Shown here: positions 63,172-64,000 of the stretch, one piece after another | Layout: every line of letters begins with the position of its first letter | Position numbering within the stretch: position 1 is the first letter of the stretch | Source of the DNA: Tannerellaceae bacterium | GTDB taxonomy: Bacteria > Bacteroidota > Bacteroidia > Bacteroidales > Tannerellaceae | Assembly: GCA_031255855.1 (NCBI GenBank) | Contig: JAIRRS010000160.1 | Coordinates: 1 to 64,000, forward strand | DNA length: 64,000 bases | Direction of reading: 5' to 3' | The notes under the pieces: model-generated | Databases searched by the model: none | What the model saw: only the letters and a program-made list of their open reading frames with translations | What the model was told of the DNA's origin: nothing | Position numbers and translations under genes: made by a program

Positions 63172-63319
63172 CCCCGCCAAATTTCGTTTTTCTCTCAACG
63201 GACAAAATATCCTCGACTGGTTCAGGCAGAAATATCAAGAAGTAAAACAAATCATTAAACCCCCAATAAAGCCTCCCGTAAAGCCTGAAATGGGTAAAAA
63301 CAAAGTTTTTAAGAGGTAA
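63122..63319 (+). pseudogene. Unassigned coding fragment with Pro/Lys-rich tail
   Basis: In another frame, EPDNPAKFRFSLNGQNILDW, then FRQKYQEVKQII, ends in a KPPIKPPVKPEMGKNKVFKR-type tail before the stop. The amphipathic composition looks like the C-terminus of a real protein rather than chance, but its first half lies in the HsdS-like fragment, so it lacks a beginning. I do not recognise the family. Confidence 0.35.
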
Positions 63320-63424
63320 GCATTGCTGTTTCTCAAATATTTAGTAATATTGATGGTGAAAACTCGAACGTTTGACGTAATGTCAGGAATCGTTCAAAAT
63401 AATAAACGTTTAAAAATAGAAAAT

Positions 63425-64000
63425 ATGAAGAGATTTACTTTGATTATAAGTTCAATATTGTTTGTATTGGTTATTTATACAAGTTGCGAAGAAGAAGAAG
63501 AAAAAATCTATTCCAAAATTATTGAGGGATTAACCCTTGACACATATCCCAGAGTCGATGGTTCGACATCAGCGGGCCCATTAAACATAGTTATTGCCTG
63601 TGAATTATTAGGAATTGATTATAAATGGGTGAAAGGTGATGGTGAATTATGGAAAATAGAACCTGCTTGGAAGTCAAAAGGTCATTCCCAAACGTTTACT
63701 GAATTAATCAAAATTTCAGGAACGCATCAATCCTGCATAAATCTGATTGACAGGGAAACAGACTTAATTTTGTCAGCGCGAAAACTATCGTCTGATGAAA
63801 AAAAATATGCCGACAGTAAAGAAGTAAGTTTAATTGAAACTCCGATTGCACTCGATGCTTTCGTTTTTATTACTCACCACAACAATCCAATAAAATCACT
63901 AACAATCAAACAAATACAAGATATTTATACAGAAAAAATCACCCATTGGAGTGAAGTTGGAGGAAATAATGTACCAATACATCCATATGTTAGAGAGCCC
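63425..64000 (+). CDS. PstS-like substrate-binding lipoprotein, cut by the window edge
   Basis: At least 192 residues, open at the right edge. A signal with lipobox VIYTSC (Cys about 21) is followed by five consecutive Glu. YPRVDGSTSAGPLN is the anion-binding entry loop of PstS/PBP-like proteins, and ALDAFVFITHHNNPIKSLT then IQDIYTEKITHWSEVGG is the typical hinge and second-lobe sequence. Phosphate-family lipoproteins of this type in Bacteroidetes often stand apart from pstCAB, so the ligand is uncertain. No promoter consensus was recognised upstream. Whether transporter genes follow cannot be seen. Confidence 0.8.
   Translation, partial: MKRFTLIISSILFVLVIYTSCEEEEEKIYSKIIEGLTLDTYPRVDGSTSAGPLNIVIACELLGIDYKWVKGDGELWKIEPAWKSKGHSQTFTELIKISGTHQSCINLIDRETDLILSARKLSSDEKKYADSKEVSLIETPIALDAFVFITHHNNPIKSLTIKQIQDIYTEKITHWSEVGGNNVPIHPYVREP

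Overview
The window looks like chromosomal DNA from a Bacteroidales bacterium. The evidence is two SusC/SusD pairs, Bacteroidetes-type promoters (TTTG about 20 nt upstream of TAnnTTTG), a DUF6377 regulator, a GT3-type glycogen synthase and the 29-residue basic ribosomal-type protein next to HU. Parabacteroides or another Tannerellaceae is my guess for the genus, at low certainty.

Layout. Positions 1-210 hold, on the minus strand, what reads as the promoter and leader of an rRNA operon whose 16S gene would lie off the left edge. Next come a large outer-membrane protein with a metalloprotease motif, a sugar epimerase-like TIM barrel, and a compact accessory module (4792-9105): a TonB-receptor-like barrel protein, a PAS-LuxR regulator and a stand-alone E1/ThiF-like adenylyltransferase. 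These three share a palindromic operator-like sequence (TACACAAAAGTGTA). A housekeeping block follows (9430-13143): thrS-infC-rpmI-rplT and then a promoter- and terminator-bounded structured RNA, probably the Bacteroidales 6S RNA. Then come a serine-type sulfatase, glutamine synthetase, an HU/SPOR envelope protein, an AmpG-like transporter coupled to an omega-amidase, an acyltransferase pair, a glycogen synthase-phosphorylase operon, cytidine deaminase and rplU-rpmA.

The segment 26861-35805 is a polysaccharide-utilisation-type locus with a DUF6377 regulator, SusC, SusD, a Tat-exported Gfo/Idh/MocA oxidoreductase and a DUF1080 lipoprotein. It has no classical glycoside hydrolase and fits oxidative 3-keto-glycoside processing. 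RNase G, a 29-residue ribosomal-type protein, HU, a lipoprotein, a lactonase, an OmpA lipoprotein and a GH43 lipoprotein follow. At 43400-45601 there is an overlapping triad: a small possible acetyltransferase, a PAPS-reductase/DUF3440 (IbrA-like) protein and a ParB-like (IbrB-like) protein.

The segment 45611-61926 is a glucuronoxylan-oligosaccharide locus. It encodes an AraC regulator, SusC, SusD, GH35, an SGNH esterase, a GPH symporter, GH43, GH67 alpha-glucuronidase, mannonate dehydratase and a mannonate oxidoreductase. Together these would import decorated xylo-oligosaccharides, trim them and send glucuronate towards KDG. No endo-xylanase or uronate isomerase is present.

The right end is scarred accessory DNA: an intact AbiEi antitoxin, an AbiEii toxin cut after 43 codons, a fragment resembling the start of HsdS, one more fragment, and an incomplete PstS-like lipoprotein.

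The most unexpected non-coding signal is a dispersed element of about 120 bp at 4308, 39494 and 61908. Each copy contains four imperfect palindromic units at exactly 22-bp spacing. Two copies share flanks and lie in opposite orientation.
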